64,000 nucleotides of DNA from Dongia sedimenti (GTDB lineage: Bacteria > Pseudomonadota > Alphaproteobacteria > Dongiales > Dongiaceae): NCBI GenBank assembly GCA_030715195.1, contig JAUYVI010000001.1:248001-312000 (forward strand), read 5' to 3'. This document shows positions 1 to 7,583 of the stretch, one piece after another (within the stretch, counting starts at the first letter, position 1; each line of letters starts with the position of its first letter). The translations under genes and the position numbers were made by a program. Under the pieces are notes generated by a model. That model was not told the DNA's origin. It did not search any database and saw only the letters and a program-made list of their open reading frames with translations.

Positions 1-248
1 AAGAAGGTCGGGATCGGCACCAGGGCCGTGCGGGCCCAGCGCGCCGCGAGATCGCAGACCGCCCAGCCGATGCCGTTGTCGAGCAGCAGCCCGCAGCGGC
101 GGGAGCGGCCGGCGAACAGGGTGGATGCGACCTCCAGCGCGCGATCCGCGAGCGCCGCATAGTCGAGCACGCGGTCGCCGCCGACCAGCGCGCTCGCCGT
201 GGGTTGTTCCGCGGCGTGACGGCGCAGCGCGTTCAGGACGGCGCTCAT
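1..248 (-). CDS. AMP-dependent synthetase/ligase, N-terminal fragment (cut by window edge)
   Basis: The reading frame begins at the ATG ending at 248 and is still open at base 1, so only about 82 N-terminal residues are visible. They read as the start of an adenylate-forming enzyme (AMP-binding family): a short amphipathic opening, the segment ALVGGDRVLDYAALADRA, and a later LLLDNGIGWAVCDLA, corresponding to the usual 'open the substrate, name the strand' N-terminal lobe. The catalytic P-loop lies outside the window. Its ATG overlaps the stop of the thermostable-hemolysin-like gene (ATGA), so the two are translationally coupled and probably act on the same acyl substrate. The substrate cannot be told from this fragment. 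Confidence 0.7.
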   Translation of the reverse strand, partial: MSAVLNALRRHAAEQPTASALVGGDRVLDYAALADRALEVASTLFAGRSRRCGLLLDNGIGWAVCDLAARWARTALVPIPTF

Positions 249-886
249 GGCGCCACCGCCGCGACCGCGGCCGACGGCGCGGCGAGCGCGCTCGGCCGGC
301 GGGAAAGGACGCGATAGCCGCTCGCCACATGCCCCGCCATCACGATCGGGCGGCCTTCGAAATAGCGGCCCCAGGCCAGGCGTTCCCGCTCGCTCAGGCG
401 ATCCGGCGTCGCCTGCGCGATCTCCAGCGGATGCAGGCTGAGCCGGTGGAAGGCCGAGCGCAGCAGGGCGACTCCGGTGAACGTCACCCATTCGAAATCG
501 AGCTCGTAGAGATGCCGGGTCAGAAGTGCGATCATCGCCCTGGCGCCGCCCGGCCGGGCCGCGAGATTGCCGACCTCGACGATGCGCGCGCGCTCGACCT
601 TGCGGCCGGCGAGCCGCGCCAGCCGCGCCTCGATCGGCTCGTCGAGATAGCATTCCATGAACAGCGGCGACTGCGCCGCTTCCCTGAGCCCGAAGCCCGC
701 GACCATCTGCCCCGCCGCGTTGGTCAGCGAGAACAGGCGCGGCATCAGGTGGGTGAGGCGGGCGTCATAGTCCTTCAGGAAGCGGTTGCGAATGAATTGC
801 GAGACGGCGACGCGGTCCAGTGCGTCGTGTTCGGCGAGGATCAGCCCGGATTCGGCGCTCGTGCGGTGCGGCATCGCTACCATCAT
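245..886 (-). CDS. Thermostable hemolysin family protein (T. hemolysin)
   Basis: A 213-residue protein matching the 'thermostable hemolysin' family: a central RNRFLKDYDARLTHLMPRLF block, a GFGLREAAQSPLFMECYLD segment and a VEVGNLAARPGGARAMI block that resembles the acceptor-loop region of GNAT-like acyltransferases. The start is taken at the ATG pair near 883-886 because residues upstream are low-complexity and run into the divergent gene at 1024. Despite its family name, a haemolytic role is unproven; the fold and the coupled AMP-ligase suggest modification of an acyl or fatty-acyl compound. It is the upstream partner of the ligase at 1-248. Confidence 0.75.
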   Translation of the reverse strand: MMVAMPHRTSAESGLILAEHDALDRVAVSQFIRNRFLKDYDARLTHLMPRLFSLTNAAGQMVAGFGLREAAQSPLFMECYLDEPIEARLARLAGRKVERARIVEVGNLAARPGGARAMIALLTRHLYELDFEWVTFTGVALLRSAFHRLSLHPLEIAQATPDRLSERERLAWGRYFEGRPIVMAGHVASGYRVLSRRPSALAAPSAAVAAVAP

Positions 887-1023
887 GCTGTCATTGATTG
901 CTGCGGATGCTAATGCACGCGACTTACTGCACGCTGTCCCCGGGACCGGCGCGATTTCCTCACGCCCCTTGATCCGCATCATCCGGCCGCTATGGTGGCG
1001 CCTCTCGAACCAGCCGGAACGCG

Positions 1024-1983
1024 ATGACCGCACGACGCCGCACTCTGATCCGCCGCCTACGCACACCGCTATCGCTGCTGCTCTCGCTGATGGTGGTGGG
1101 GCTCGCCGGCTATGGGCTGCACGGCGCCTTGCGGCATGTCGATCTGAAGGCGGTGCTGGCGGCTTTGCGCGGCGTCGGCGCGCATGAGATCGGCATCACG
1201 CTGCTGTTCACCGGCGGGAGCTTCCTCGCGATCGTCGGGCAGGAGTATTTCGCCCTGAAGACCGCCGGGCGGCCGCTACCTTTTCCGGTTGCCGCGCTCG
1301 GCGGCTTCATCGCCCAGTCGATCGGGCATTCCAGCGGCTTCTCGGTCGCGGTCGGTGGCGGCCTGCGCTATCGGCTCTACTCCTTGTTCGGCGCGCGGTT
1401 TTCAGAAGTGGCGAAGGTCCAGGCCTCGTTCTCCGGAACGCTCGGCTTGGCGCTGGCGCTGCAGATCGCGGCGGCGATGCTGCTGCATCCGGGCCTGCTC
1501 GACCACGAGGTGACGCTGCCGCATAGTCTCACCCGCGACATCGGCATCGGGCTCGCGCTGGTCGGCTTCGCGATCCTGGCGATCACCATCCGGCACAAGC
1601 CGCTCGACCTGTTCGGCCGCCGGATCGAGACACCGCCGTTCCGCTTCGTCGCGCCGCAAGTGCTCTGCTCGGTGATCGACATCGCCTGCCTCGCGGCCGC
1701 GGCCTATACGCTGCTGCCGGCGGGATTGCATGCCGACTATCCGACCGTGCTCGGCATCGCGGTGGTCTCGCTCACCCTCGGCATCGCCAGCAGCGTGCCG
1801 GGCGGGCTCGGCGTGTTCGAATCCAGCGTGCTGCTGCTGATGGCGCCGTCGGCGGCGCTCGCCGCACCCACGGTCGGCGCGCTGGTCGCCTTCCGGGCGC
1901 TCTATTATCTGGTGCCGCTGGCGCTGGGCCTTGTCGCGCTGGGTGTCGTCGAGTTGTGGCGGCGACGGCGCATGCCAACCTAG
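1024..1983 (+). CDS. MprF-type flippase-domain membrane protein (UPF0104/YbhN-like)
   Basis: A 319-residue integral membrane protein with about eight hydrophobic segments. It matches the N-terminal membrane domain of lysylphosphatidylglycerol synthase/flippase (MprF) without the C-terminal aminoacyl-transferase domain. Recognisable blocks are FIAQSIGHSSGFSVAVGGG with a following RYRLYS, and SSVPGGLGVFESSVL, typical of the UPF0104/YbhN family. A role in lipid translocation is known for the full-length family and only inferred here. It is divergent from the hemolysin-like gene, and its stop overlaps the pirin stop by 3 bp (convergent). Confidence 0.8.
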   Translation: MTARRRTLIRRLRTPLSLLLSLMVVGLAGYGLHGALRHVDLKAVLAALRGVGAHEIGITLLFTGGSFLAIVGQEYFALKTAGRPLPFPVAALGGFIAQSIGHSSGFSVAVGGGLRYRLYSLFGARFSEVAKVQASFSGTLGLALALQIAAAMLLHPGLLDHEVTLPHSLTRDIGIGLALVGFAILAITIRHKPLDLFGRRIETPPFRFVAPQVLCSVIDIACLAAAAYTLLPAGLHADYPTVLGIAVVSLTLGIASSVPGGLGVFESSVLLLMAPSAALAAPTVGALVAFRALYYLVPLALGLVALGVVELWRRRRMPT

Positions 1984-2843
1984 AGCCGCCCGGCCTGGTA
2001 ATCGGCGATCGCCTGGTGGATCTCCTCCGGCGTGTTCATGACGAAGGGGCCGTATTTGACCACCGGCTCGCGCAGCGGCTTGCCGGCGACCAGGATCAGC
2101 CGGGCCGGCTGGTCGTCGGCGGTCACTGTGAATATATCGCCTTGCGATAGGACGGCGAGCTGGCTCTTCTCCAGCTCTTTGACACCGATCATCGCAGCGC
2201 CCTCGAACACATAGGCGAAGGCGTTGTAGTCCTGCGGCAGGCGATGGCTGAAGGTGGCGCCCGGCTTGAGCGCGATGTCGAGATAGGTGGGATCGGTCGC
2301 GACGCCGCCGATCGGACCCTTGATGCCGGCCACTTCGCCGGCGATCACCTTCACCGAGACGCCCGCAACAGGCGCCGCGACCGGGATCTTCTCCGGCGCG
2401 TATTCCTGGTAGCGCGGCTCGCACATCTTGTCCTTGGCCGGCAGGTTGATCCAGAGCTGGAAGCCGCGCATCAGCCCGTCCTCCTGCTCCGGCATCTCGG
2501 AATGCACCAGGCCGCGCCCGGCGGTCATCCACTGCACCGAGCCGGAGACCAGCAGGCCGGAATGGCCCTTGTTGTCGCCGTGCCGCATGCGGCCGTCGAG
2601 CATGTAGGTCACGGTCTCGAAGCCGCGATGCGGATGGTCGGGGAAGCCGCCGATATAGTCGGCGCCCTTTTCGGAGCCGAACTCGTCCAGCATCAGGAAG
2701 GGATCGAGATCGGGGAGGGCGCGCTGGCCGATCACCCGGGTCAGCTTCACCCCGGCGCCGTCGCTGGTCGGCACGCCGCGAATGACCGCGACCACGCGGC
2801 GCTCGGCCGACCCGCCGGTTTCGATCTCAGCCAGATTGCCCAT
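1980..2843 (-). CDS. Pirin family protein
   Basis: About 287 residues with a two-cupin pirin architecture. The metal-site motif FPDHPHRGFETVTY (near residue 68-81) and HSEMPE (near 114-119) supply the expected His-His-His-Glu iron ligands. Bacterial pirins are non-haem iron proteins with quercetinase or redox-regulatory roles; the substrate here is unknown. A GTG sits at 2846, but the ATG at 2843 has the better spacing from the GAGAGGA ribosome site and was chosen. It is convergent with the membrane protein gene at 1024-1983. Confidence 0.9.
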   Translation of the reverse strand: MGNLAEIETGGSAERRVVAVIRGVPTSDGAGVKLTRVIGQRALPDLDPFLMLDEFGSEKGADYIGGFPDHPHRGFETVTYMLDGRMRHGDNKGHSGLLVSGSVQWMTAGRGLVHSEMPEQEDGLMRGFQLWINLPAKDKMCEPRYQEYAPEKIPVAAPVAGVSVKVIAGEVAGIKGPIGGVATDPTYLDIALKPGATFSHRLPQDYNAFAYVFEGAAMIGVKELEKSQLAVLSQGDIFTVTADDQPARLILVAGKPLREPVVKYGPFVMNTPEEIHQAIADYQAGRL

Positions 2844-3403
2844 CACATATCCTCTCGGTCCCGAACCTTGGTCTCGCCAGCGCGGAATATCGGCGCGGCC
2901 CGGGCCTTGCGCCAGTACCGGGACGCAAGATGACCCGTTCGCGTCCGGTGAACAATATCGCCCGCGCCGCGACGGTTTCGTCTGTGTCCCGTCTGCGTCG
3001 ACACGCGTTTCCGTCCGTGTCCCGTCTGCGAAGAAAACGTGTTTTCGTCTGCGTCCCGTCTGCGTTGCCGGAGTCTTCGTCCGTGTCCTGTCTGCGTAGA
3101 AAAGCGTGGTTCGTCAAAGGCCTGTCGCCATCTCCTCGACAACGCGCCGGACCGCGGGCAACACAGACGAACCCCGATCCTCACGCGCCATCCGCTGACA
3201 CAGACACTCTCTGTCCCGTCAACCTTGGCTGCATTTGTCTGTGTCCGGTCTGCGTGGACGGGCTTTTCGTCAACGCCCGGTCAACGTCGCACCGCAATGC
3301 GGCTCGACCCCAAAGCGGTGCAGGATCGGCGAGAAAACTATACCACTTTTGTTCCAAAAGGTCCACGCCGCGGAGGGGTCTTCATGTCCAAAAGAGAGAT
3401 GAG
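2844..3403. other. Intergenic region dominated by short degenerate repeats
   Basis: This stretch of about 560 bases between the pirin gene and the broken ATPase gene shows no convincing gene. Frames are open only because stop codons are rare in the repeat sequence. It contains the tandem repeat array (2976-3109), scattered related units to about 3290, and an AT-richer segment near 3335-3400 that probably carried the promoter of the ATPase gene. Confidence 0.6.
2976..3109 (+). repeat. Degenerate tandem repeat, about 33-bp unit, four copies
   Basis: Four head-to-tail units begin near 2976, 3008, 3042 and 3074, with periods of 32-36 bp. The shared core is TTCGTCYGTGTCCCGTCTGC, followed by a variable 8-12 base spacer. 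Related partial units follow at about 3110 (TTCGTC only), 3234 (TTTGTCTGTGTCCGGTCTGC) and 3264. The core itself contains an internal near-duplication (GTCYGTGTCC / GTCTGCGT). Confidence 0.75.
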
Positions 3404-3620
3404 ATGCAGCGCTTCGTGGTGATCACCGGCTGCTCGGGCGACGGCAAGTCGACGCTGCTGGACGAATTCGCGCGGCGCGGCCATGCCGTCGAGGAGCCCG
3501 GCCGCCGCCGCGCTGGAATTCGTGAGCGGCGCATTGAGCCTCGAGGCCTATGGCTGCGCGCACCGCTATCACGCCCGCGTCTTCCTGACGCCGCCCTGGC
3601 CGGAGCTCGTCACGTGGTGA
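3404..3620 (+). pseudogene. Remnant of AAA/P-loop ATPase gene (internal deletion with frameshift)
   Basis: Frame 1 starts at an ATG with a purine-rich GAGAGA site and encodes FVVITGCSGDGKSTLL, a Walker A P-loop, and then HAVEEPGRR. A +1-shifted frame then encodes AALEFVSGALSLEAYG and HRYHARVFLTPPWPE before a stop at 3618-3620. Both pieces fit one family of small AAA ATPases (about 180 residues), in which EEPGRR is normally far from the HRYHxxVFLTPPWPE block and more sequence follows. So the middle and the C-terminus have been deleted. The deletion junction lies in the GC-rich run near 3500-3515. The last bases overlap the 3' end of the gene on the opposite strand. Confidence 0.7.
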
Positions 3621-4344
3621 CGTCGGTTCCGGCGAAGCGGGTGAGGCGGTCGCGGATGGCATTCTGCGCGCTTCCGTCTGTCGCGGCGATCGTGGTGGAG
3701 TCTTCGCTGACGGCCTGGTCGCTCTCGCGCTTCGATCGTTCGCTCGCGGACCGTCCGCCAAGAGCGTCGACGAAACTCTGCAGCAGGCCGATCAGCTGGC
3801 CGGAGGCGGACTGTTTTTGTTGCAGTTTGGCGAAAAGCTCGCTGGTGGGTTCGGCGGCTCCCTTGTCCTTGCCGTCGCCGGCAAGAGCCGGCCCTGCGTC
3901 CGGGACGCCCGGCTGGGGCAGCGGCCCCAGTCCGGCCGCGGCAAGTTCTTCCGGCGTCCCGTAAATGTGCGCGCCGAAATGGATCTGGTCGGTCGAGTCC
4001 TGGAAACGGGCGGTGAAGGAATCGATGTCCTGGTCGCCCCGGATGATCTCCGACGAACCGCTGCTGAGCGAGGTGACCGTTTCGCCGCCATCGAGCTGCG
4101 CGGTGGTGAGTGTAAAGGCGAGGATCGTGTCATCCTTGCCGGCCTTGGCGTCATAGGCCGCGGCGCCGAGGGCGCTGATCGTGATGGTCACCGAACCGTC
4201 GCTGTTGCTGTCATCGGAGAACTTGGCCTCGAAACCGGCCAGGCTGCCAGTGTCATCCAGCCGCTTCTTGGCCTGCTCGCCGAATTCGCGGATCGCCCGC
4301 GTCAATGCCGGTGTCGCGACGGCGTGGCCTCCGACCGTGATCAT
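3610..4344 (-). CDS. Hypothetical protein, 244 residues
   Basis: I do not recognise this protein. The start (ATG at 4344) follows an AGGGAGAAG ribosome site with good spacing. It has no signal peptide or membrane segment. The first 150 residues have alternating polar/beta-like character with Thr-rich stretches (SDGSVTITISALG, DDTILAFTLTTAQLD, SFTARFQDSTDQIHFGAHIYG). A Pro/Gly/Asp-rich linker follows near residue 150-170, then a helical C-terminus rich in Ser and Gln (LFAKLQQKQSASGQLIGLLQ). A secreted or structural role is possible but nothing supports it directly. It lies alone on the minus strand with the DUF3606-like gene upstream. Confidence 0.6.
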   Translation of the reverse strand: MITVGGHAVATPALTRAIREFGEQAKKRLDDTGSLAGFEAKFSDDSNSDGSVTITISALGAAAYDAKAGKDDTILAFTLTTAQLDGGETVTSLSSGSSEIIRGDQDIDSFTARFQDSTDQIHFGAHIYGTPEELAAAGLGPLPQPGVPDAGPALAGDGKDKGAAEPTSELFAKLQQKQSASGQLIGLLQSFVDALGGRSASERSKRESDQAVSEDSTTIAATDGSAQNAIRDRLTRFAGTDVTT

Positions 4345-4475
4345 GATCTTCTCCCTTGCATGCGGCACGCGATGCCGAGTGCTCGTGCCATGGTCCGTTG
4401 CACGCAACACTTGTGCCAAGATCGGGCGCAGCGGGCAGTGGAGGGTGAATTTCCTCCGCCTTCGGGGCGGAACCG

Positions 4476-4667
4476 CTACTTCCGCAGCGCGCGCTCGATC
4501 TTGACCCGCAGCGGCCCGGCCTTCTTGATCGCGTCGAGCACCTGCTTCTGGGTCTTGTGGTGCTTGGCCATCAGCGCCTCGATCTCGTAGGTCTGGTCGG
4601 CGGTGACATGGTCGCGATCGGGCGCGCCGATCGGGGCGGCCGTGTTCTGCATCTTGTTGTCGGACAT
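4476..4667 (-). CDS. DUF3606-like small protein
   Basis: A 63-residue protein beginning at the ATG at 4667, after a GGGAGAG ribosome site. The segment GAPDRDHVTADQTYEIEAL, followed by a helix-loop-helix that ends in AIKKAGPLRVKIERAL, matches the DUF3606 pattern (PDR.ri....YEi..w...f..s...L..AV...G). The function of the family is unknown; it occurs widely as stand-alone small genes in Proteobacteria. Confidence 0.65.
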   Translation of the reverse strand: MSDNKMQNTAAPIGAPDRDHVTADQTYEIEALMAKHHKTQKQVLDAIKKAGPLRVKIERALRK

Positions 4668-5335
4668 GGGCGCTCTCCCAGGGATGCCCCCGTCTCGCGC
4701 GGGGTGAAGGTGGAATGAGGGCAGCATCCGGGGCGGGAGTCCAGCGGAACCCGCGCGCACCGGCCACCGCCATGCACGCGGCCGCGCAGGCGGTGCGCGC
4801 GGACCGGCTGTTATTGCGGCAGATGCGACATGCAGATCGCGTGACAGCGCGCATGACCCGGCGACAAGGCCTCCGGGGTCCACGGGTTGCCGTCATTGTA
4901 GCCGGGGCGCAGCAGGCAGCCGGACGGGGTGGGCGCTCAGGAGGCAATGACCTCGATGCCGCTATAGGTGCAGAAGTCTGGATCGCGATCTTGACGAGCG
5001 GGAGCGTCACGAATCCTGCGCAAGCAGTGTGTCGATACGGCGCGCCATGAACCGGTAGTTGCCCCTGATCCAGCCCAGGGGTGTCGACCCTTGCACGCCG
5101 CCGCGGCCGTCGGCCGCCGGCGACAACGCGAGATTGAGGCCATTCGGCCCGGTGATCGTCACCTTGTGCAGCTGAAGTAGTCGGCGTTCGCGAAGCGTCA
5201 TAACCCAGTTTGGGTATTTGAGTTGCTAAAATCGACAACCCAGCAATCTATACTTGTTAACTCTTTAGTTATTGTCCTGCCGCATCAAGACTCTCAATAA
5301 TAGTGCCGCTCGGTTTCAAACCAACGGGGGGTAAA
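4668..5335. other. Gene-poor region with possible decayed coding traces
   Basis: No intact gene is convincing over about 670 bases. On the minus strand one frame reads a Cys-rich stretch, DPDFCTYSGIEVIAS, then a stop near 4937-4939, then in the same frame CLLRPGYNDGNPWTPEALSP with more Cys/His residues to a stop near 4818. This may be a decayed small secreted protein. A second minus-strand frame (5007-5201, 64 codons) contains PLGWIRGNYRFMARRIDTLL. From about 5205 the sequence becomes AT-rich, as expected for the promoter of the lipoprotein genes at 5336. Confidence 0.35.
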
Positions 5336-5524
5336 ATGTTTGACCTGAAGCGCATAATCGCGGTCGTGATGCTGTTCTCCTTGGGCGCATGCGCGCAAGC
5401 AACCACGTCGGGCAACAATTCGAATGCCACAGCGACTCAAACTAACACTGTCTCACCACAAACGACGGTCAGTCCCGGCGGAGGCTCACCCGCGACGACG
5501 ACCAACGGGACGACTGCGCCATGA
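5336..5524 (+). CDS. Small Thr/Asn-rich lipoprotein
   Basis: A 62-residue protein with a classical lipoprotein signal: charged start MFDLKR, hydrophobic core, and lipobox LGAC at about residues 16-19, leaving a mature tail of about 44 residues. The tail is almost entirely Thr, Asn, Ser, Gly and Pro (low complexity). A GGGGGG purine run precedes the ATG by about 4 bases. Its stop overlaps the start of the next lipoprotein gene (ATGA), so the two are co-translated. Function unknown. Confidence 0.6.
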   Translation: MFDLKRIIAVVMLFSLGACAQATTSGNNSNATATQTNTVSPQTTVSPGGGSPATTTNGTTAP

Positions 5525-5778
5525 GGTATGTCAGCAGGAGGCTCGCTGTACTCGCTCTCGCGTTCGCCATCTCTGCGTGTTCAAATGCAGAAACGGTAGG
5601 TGACGGTTCTCCCGCCTCAGCTGAGACGAATGTGGATGTAAGCGGGGTTCTAGACAGCTTGACAGGGAGGGGATGCGCTACCGCGGCGGGCGTGTGCCCA
5701 TATGGGGTGGGTCCGGCTGATCGTCCATGCGTCTGCTATACTGCGTGGGGGCCAATGCAAGGTATGACGGTCAAGTGA
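5521..5778 (+). CDS. Small Cys-containing lipoprotein
   Basis: An 85-residue protein with an N-terminal signal and lipobox ISAC near residue 17-20. The mature part has four further Cys residues clustered near the C-terminus (GRGCATAAGVCPYGVG, then PCVCYTAWG), suggesting disulfides in the periplasm. It overlaps the preceding lipoprotein gene by 4 bases, implying a two-gene operon and possibly a complex. The family is not recognised. Codon and base use are less GC-rich than in the surrounding core genes. Confidence 0.6.
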   Translation: MRYVSRRLAVLALAFAISACSNAETVGDGSPASAETNVDVSGVLDSLTGRGCATAAGVCPYGVGPADRPCVCYTAWGPMQGMTVK

Positions 5779-5844
5779 AGCAACGGCTTCGCGGCAACAT
5801 GAGCTGCGGAAGCACGTGAACATACTATCTCGCAGCGGGCCAGT

Positions 5845-6402
5845 TTACACCGCCTTCCACTTGATCGAGCAGCCGATCGACGGCGTCTGGTCGGCCGGAT
5901 CGCGGCCGGTGGCGATGGCGCGCATCGCCTCGACCAGCTCGCGCCTGGCACCCGGCGCCGGCGTCGCGCGGCCGCCTTCGTCCAGCCGGCCGCGATACTT
6001 GAGTTTCCGCGCGGCGTCGAAGCCGAAGAAGTCGGGCGTGCAGACCGCGCCGTAAGCCTTCGCAACCGCCTGGCTCTCGTCGTGGAGATAGGGGAAGGGG
6101 AAGCCGTGCTGCCGCGCGAACTCCTTCATCTTCGGGAAGGAGTCATCGGGATGGGTCCGCGCGTCGTTGCAGCAGATCGCCGCAAACCCGATCCCCTCCG
6201 CCATCAGCACCTTGGCGTCGGCGATCAGCCGATCGATCACGCCCTTCACATAGGGGCAATGGTTGCAGATGAAGACGATCACCGTGCCGTTCGGGCCGGC
6301 GATGTCGTCGAGCGTGTAGGTGCGGCCGTCGGTGGCGGGGAGGGAGAAGGCGGGGGCGGGGGTGTTGAAGGTGGTGGCGGAGGTGGAGGGGGTGGTGGCC
6401 AT
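5845..6402 (-). CDS. Thioredoxin-like family protein (AhpC/TSA-Redoxin type)
   Basis: 185 residues. The N-terminus (APAFSLPATDGRTYTLDDIA) is a typical redoxin opening. The active-site region FICNHCPYVKG carries a CxxC in the CNHC form seen in the peroxiredoxin-like/thioredoxin-like family that ends in a conserved PSIGCSIKW. Further family blocks are CCNDARTHPDDS and PYLHDESQAVAKAYGAVCTPDFF. No signal peptide, so cytoplasmic. The ATG at 6402 follows an AAGGAG site. The start region is Thr/Pro/Ala-rich and encoded by a GGT-repeat-like run. Probable thiol redox function; substrate unknown. Confidence 0.85.
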   Translation of the reverse strand: MATTPSTSATTFNTPAPAFSLPATDGRTYTLDDIAGPNGTVIVFICNHCPYVKGVIDRLIADAKVLMAEGIGFAAICCNDARTHPDDSFPKMKEFARQHGFPFPYLHDESQAVAKAYGAVCTPDFFGFDAARKLKYRGRLDEGGRATPAPGARRELVEAMRAIATGRDPADQTPSIGCSIKWKAV

Positions 6403-6695
6403 GCGGTGTCTCCTTTTCGGCAGCATCGAGCTCTGACGAAAGGATGCGGCGCGCAGGTGGGCGATGCAAGGGAGCGCGTCAGTCCGAACAGCGCTGCTAG
6501 GGCCGCGCCTAGTAGATCGTCTTCCCGGCGTCGTGGGCAAGGCGTCGATTTGGCGACCAGCCGGTCGATCACAGCGTTGGGCAGAGAAAAAGGTGAGATT
6601 GGGCTTTGGCGACGCATTCTAAGGCGTACGAGATCTCCCAAGCCAAACGACTACCCTGTGGGTCAGTTAGGCGGTATGACATAAGGGGGAAAATA

Positions 6696-7526
6696 ATGTG
6701 CCCTTTACATCTTAGGGTAAGAAGAATGGCCAAAGCGTCAAGGCGAACTGGGAAGCAAAAGACCAAGTCTTGTTTCGTGGTCAGTCCAATTGGCGAAGCG
6801 GGGTCCTCCGTCCGTGTCCGCGCAGACTGGCTCTATGAAGGCATAATTGTGCCGATAGTCGGGGCTGTCTTCAGTGTCTCTCGGGCAGACGGCATCACGA
6901 TTCCTGGTGCGATAGACCTACAGATCATTGACCGCCTACAGACTGCGGACTTGGTAATCGCAGATATGACGGGGCTCAACCCGAACGTATTCTATGAAAT
7001 TGGCATTCGTCATTGTACGGATAAGCCCATTATTCACATGGTGTCGAAGGATGAAGTAATCCCATTCGACGTCAAAATGTACCGCGCAATCACGTACTCA
7101 ACGGCGACGCCAGCAGATGTGAGAGAGGCGCAGCGGCAACTGAAAGCTCATGTGGCCGAAGTTCAGCGTCCAGGCTACCAGTCGTCGACTCCCGTTCGCA
7201 CTGCAATCAGTTTGCAAACTTTAAGAAATTCGCCCGAAGCGGCGAATAAGGAGCTGATTGAGGAATTCCTTCGATTGAAGGACCGGGTGAACGCAATCGA
7301 ACGTGATCGGGCGAATAGCTCTAAAGGCGAGCAAAGGACTTTGAAGCCGATCTCCAATTGGACTGACTATATAGCTAAAACGATTCCCGAGTGGCGCGAA
7401 CCCGCAGACCAGGAGAAGGCGACACTGATTCGAAGAATGATACTGAAGAGAGCACTCGAAGCGGTCAATACACCTGCAAGCGAGGAAGTTCAGCCTGACG
7501 ACAAGAAAACCAAAGAAGAAAACTGA
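6696..7526 (+). CDS. Nucleoside 2-deoxyribosyltransferase-fold protein (candidate defence effector)
   Basis: 276 residues from the ATG at 6696, which has a strong AAGGGGG site; the ATG at 6726 is an alternative. After a basic leader, the conserved domain begins SCFVVSPIGEAGSSVRVRAD. It continues with RADGITIPGAIDLQIIDRL and ADLVIADMTGLNPNVFYEIG, then RHCTDKPIIHM and IPFD. This is the layout of nucleoside 2-deoxyribosyltransferases, where the Glu in NPNVFYE (residue 101) aligns with the catalytic nucleophile. A charged helical C-terminal tail (EEFLRLKDRVNAIERD) follows. The gene is lower in GC than the core genes and lies 57 bases upstream of the DUF262 gene. A base-, NAD- or nucleotide-glycosidase activity is inferred, not shown. 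Confidence 0.65.
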   Translation: MCPLHLRVRRMAKASRRTGKQKTKSCFVVSPIGEAGSSVRVRADWLYEGIIVPIVGAVFSVSRADGITIPGAIDLQIIDRLQTADLVIADMTGLNPNVFYEIGIRHCTDKPIIHMVSKDEVIPFDVKMYRAITYSTATPADVREAQRQLKAHVAEVQRPGYQSSTPVRTAISLQTLRNSPEAANKELIEEFLRLKDRVNAIERDRANSSKGEQRTLKPISNWTDYIAKTIPEWREPADQEKATLIRRMILKRALEAVNTPASEEVQPDDKKTKEEN

Positions 7527-7583
7527 ACGAAGATTGGTGAGAGCTAAGCACGTATTTGGACTTCGAAACGATAGAGGACAAGA

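Noticed and set aside
2976..3290. CRISPR array
   Set aside because: Units are degenerate, spacers are only 8-12 bases, and no cas genes are near.
2930..3964. 344-codon plus-strand frame through the repeat array and ATPase remnant
   Set aside because: It is open because repeats lack stops; only the P-loop section is protein-like and it belongs to the broken ATPase gene.
4345..5238. Long upstream extension of the 244-residue hypothetical protein
   Set aside because: The ATG at 4344 has a good ribosome site, and residues before it are low-quality and overlap the DUF3606-like gene.
5223..5254. Sigma-70 promoter TTGCTA ... TATACT before the lipoprotein genes
   Set aside because: Spacing is 20 bases, too long for a normal promoter; the region is AT-rich and probably holds a promoter but I cannot place it.
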